The notes under the pieces are model-generated. The model was not told where the DNA came from and ran no database searches. It saw only the letters and a program-made list of their open reading frames with translations. This document shows positions 63,857 through 64,000 of a stretch of DNA of 64,000 nucleotides, one piece after another (position 1 is the stretch's first letter; each line of letters opens with the position of its first letter). The stretch is from the NCBI RefSeq assembly GCF_002008365.1, contig NZ_MRDL01000059.1:466324-530323 (forward strand), in the 5' to 3' direction. The stretch comes from Rhizobium leguminosarum bv. viciae USDA 2370. GTDB taxonomy: Bacteria > Pseudomonadota > Alphaproteobacteria > Rhizobiales > Rhizobiaceae. A program made the translations under genes and the position numbers.

Positions 63857-64000
63857 AGCCTTTCCGGGTTAGATTGAAGCATTCTGCCGGAGCAGGTTTT
63901 CGTCAGGGCAAAGGCGATTGGCGACGGGCATACCTCTTGGTACGTCCGAGCCGATCGCCTTTGCCCTGGCGGAAAGATGCCCGGCCCTTCGGGTTGGCTG
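63857..64000. repeat. RIME-like intergenic palindromic element, cut by window edge
   Basis: CAGGGCAAAGGCGAT (63904-63918) and ATCGCCTTTGCCCTG (63954-63968) are perfect 15-bp inverted arms around a 35-base loop containing GGTACGTCC. Flanking text (GATTGAAGCATTCTGCCGGA; GCAGGTTTTCG) resembles the Rhizobium intergenic mosaic element family. It may also end transcription of the LysR gene. Confidence 0.6.

Overview
The window looks like a piece of a large replicon of an alphaproteobacterium of the Rhizobiaceae, most likely Rhizobium (leguminosarum/etli type). The evidence is high GC, tightly packed ATGA/GTGA-overlapping catabolic operons, many ABC importers, FixJ-type two-component regulators, and RIME-like palindromic intergenic repeats (right edge; 30.1 kb; 51.0 kb). 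The species and the replicon type cannot be fixed from the sequence alone. I saw no rRNA, tRNA, CRISPR array, phage gene, transposase or replication gene.

Layout. (1) 0-10 kb is a mixed region: two convergent paralogues with a CadC/adenylate-cyclase-like output domain (one cut by the left edge), a Crp/Fnr regulator, small secreted and hypothetical proteins, decayed remnants, a GT39-like glycosyltransferase, an acyltransferase-3, an alpha/beta hydrolase and an NmrA-like reductase. (2) 10-15.5 kb is a signalling cassette: a MASE1 / five-PAS histidine kinase gene that carries a one-base frameshift, followed by three response regulators (FixJ-like, single receiver, FixJ-like). (3) 15.8-17.9 kb: an ArsR regulator, a truncated metallo-beta-lactamase-fold gene, a nitroreductase and an FMN reductase, ending at a strong terminator. 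(4) 17.9-35.4 kb is a sugar-acid (probably uronate/aldarate) divergon around a GntR/FadR regulator: two enolase-superfamily dehydratases, uronate-dehydrogenase-like, SMP-30 lactonase, DHDPS-family dehydratase/aldolase, and two complete peptide/opine-type ABC importers. (5) 35.5-49.4 kb is a sugar region with one RpiR regulator, two ABC importers (an Rbs-type and a MalEFGK-type), two PfkB kinases, two FucU/RbsD mutarotases and a TIM-barrel isomerase. Three copies of a bipartite inverted repeat lie in its promoter gaps. (6) 51-61.7 kb is an 11-gene minus-strand operon: CoA-transferase, SDR, MaoC hydratase, HutC-type repressor, a histidine-ammonia-lyase homologue that lacks the MIO-forming Ala-Ser-Gly, an OpuC-type binding protein, an ornithine-cyclodeaminase-like protein, a PhnD-like protein and a betaine-type ABC transporter. 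A perfect HutC-type palindrome lies upstream. (7) 61.8-63.9 kb: a YeiH-type exporter divergent from a LysR regulator, then a repeat element.

The most novel item is region 6. A lyase that cannot build the MIO electrophile, next to a quaternary-amine importer and a CoA/hydratase/dehydrogenase set, suggests a route that imports a betaine of an aromatic amino acid (ergothioneine or hercynine type), eliminates trimethylamine without MIO, and processes the acrylate as a CoA thioester. The substrate and the reaction order are inference.
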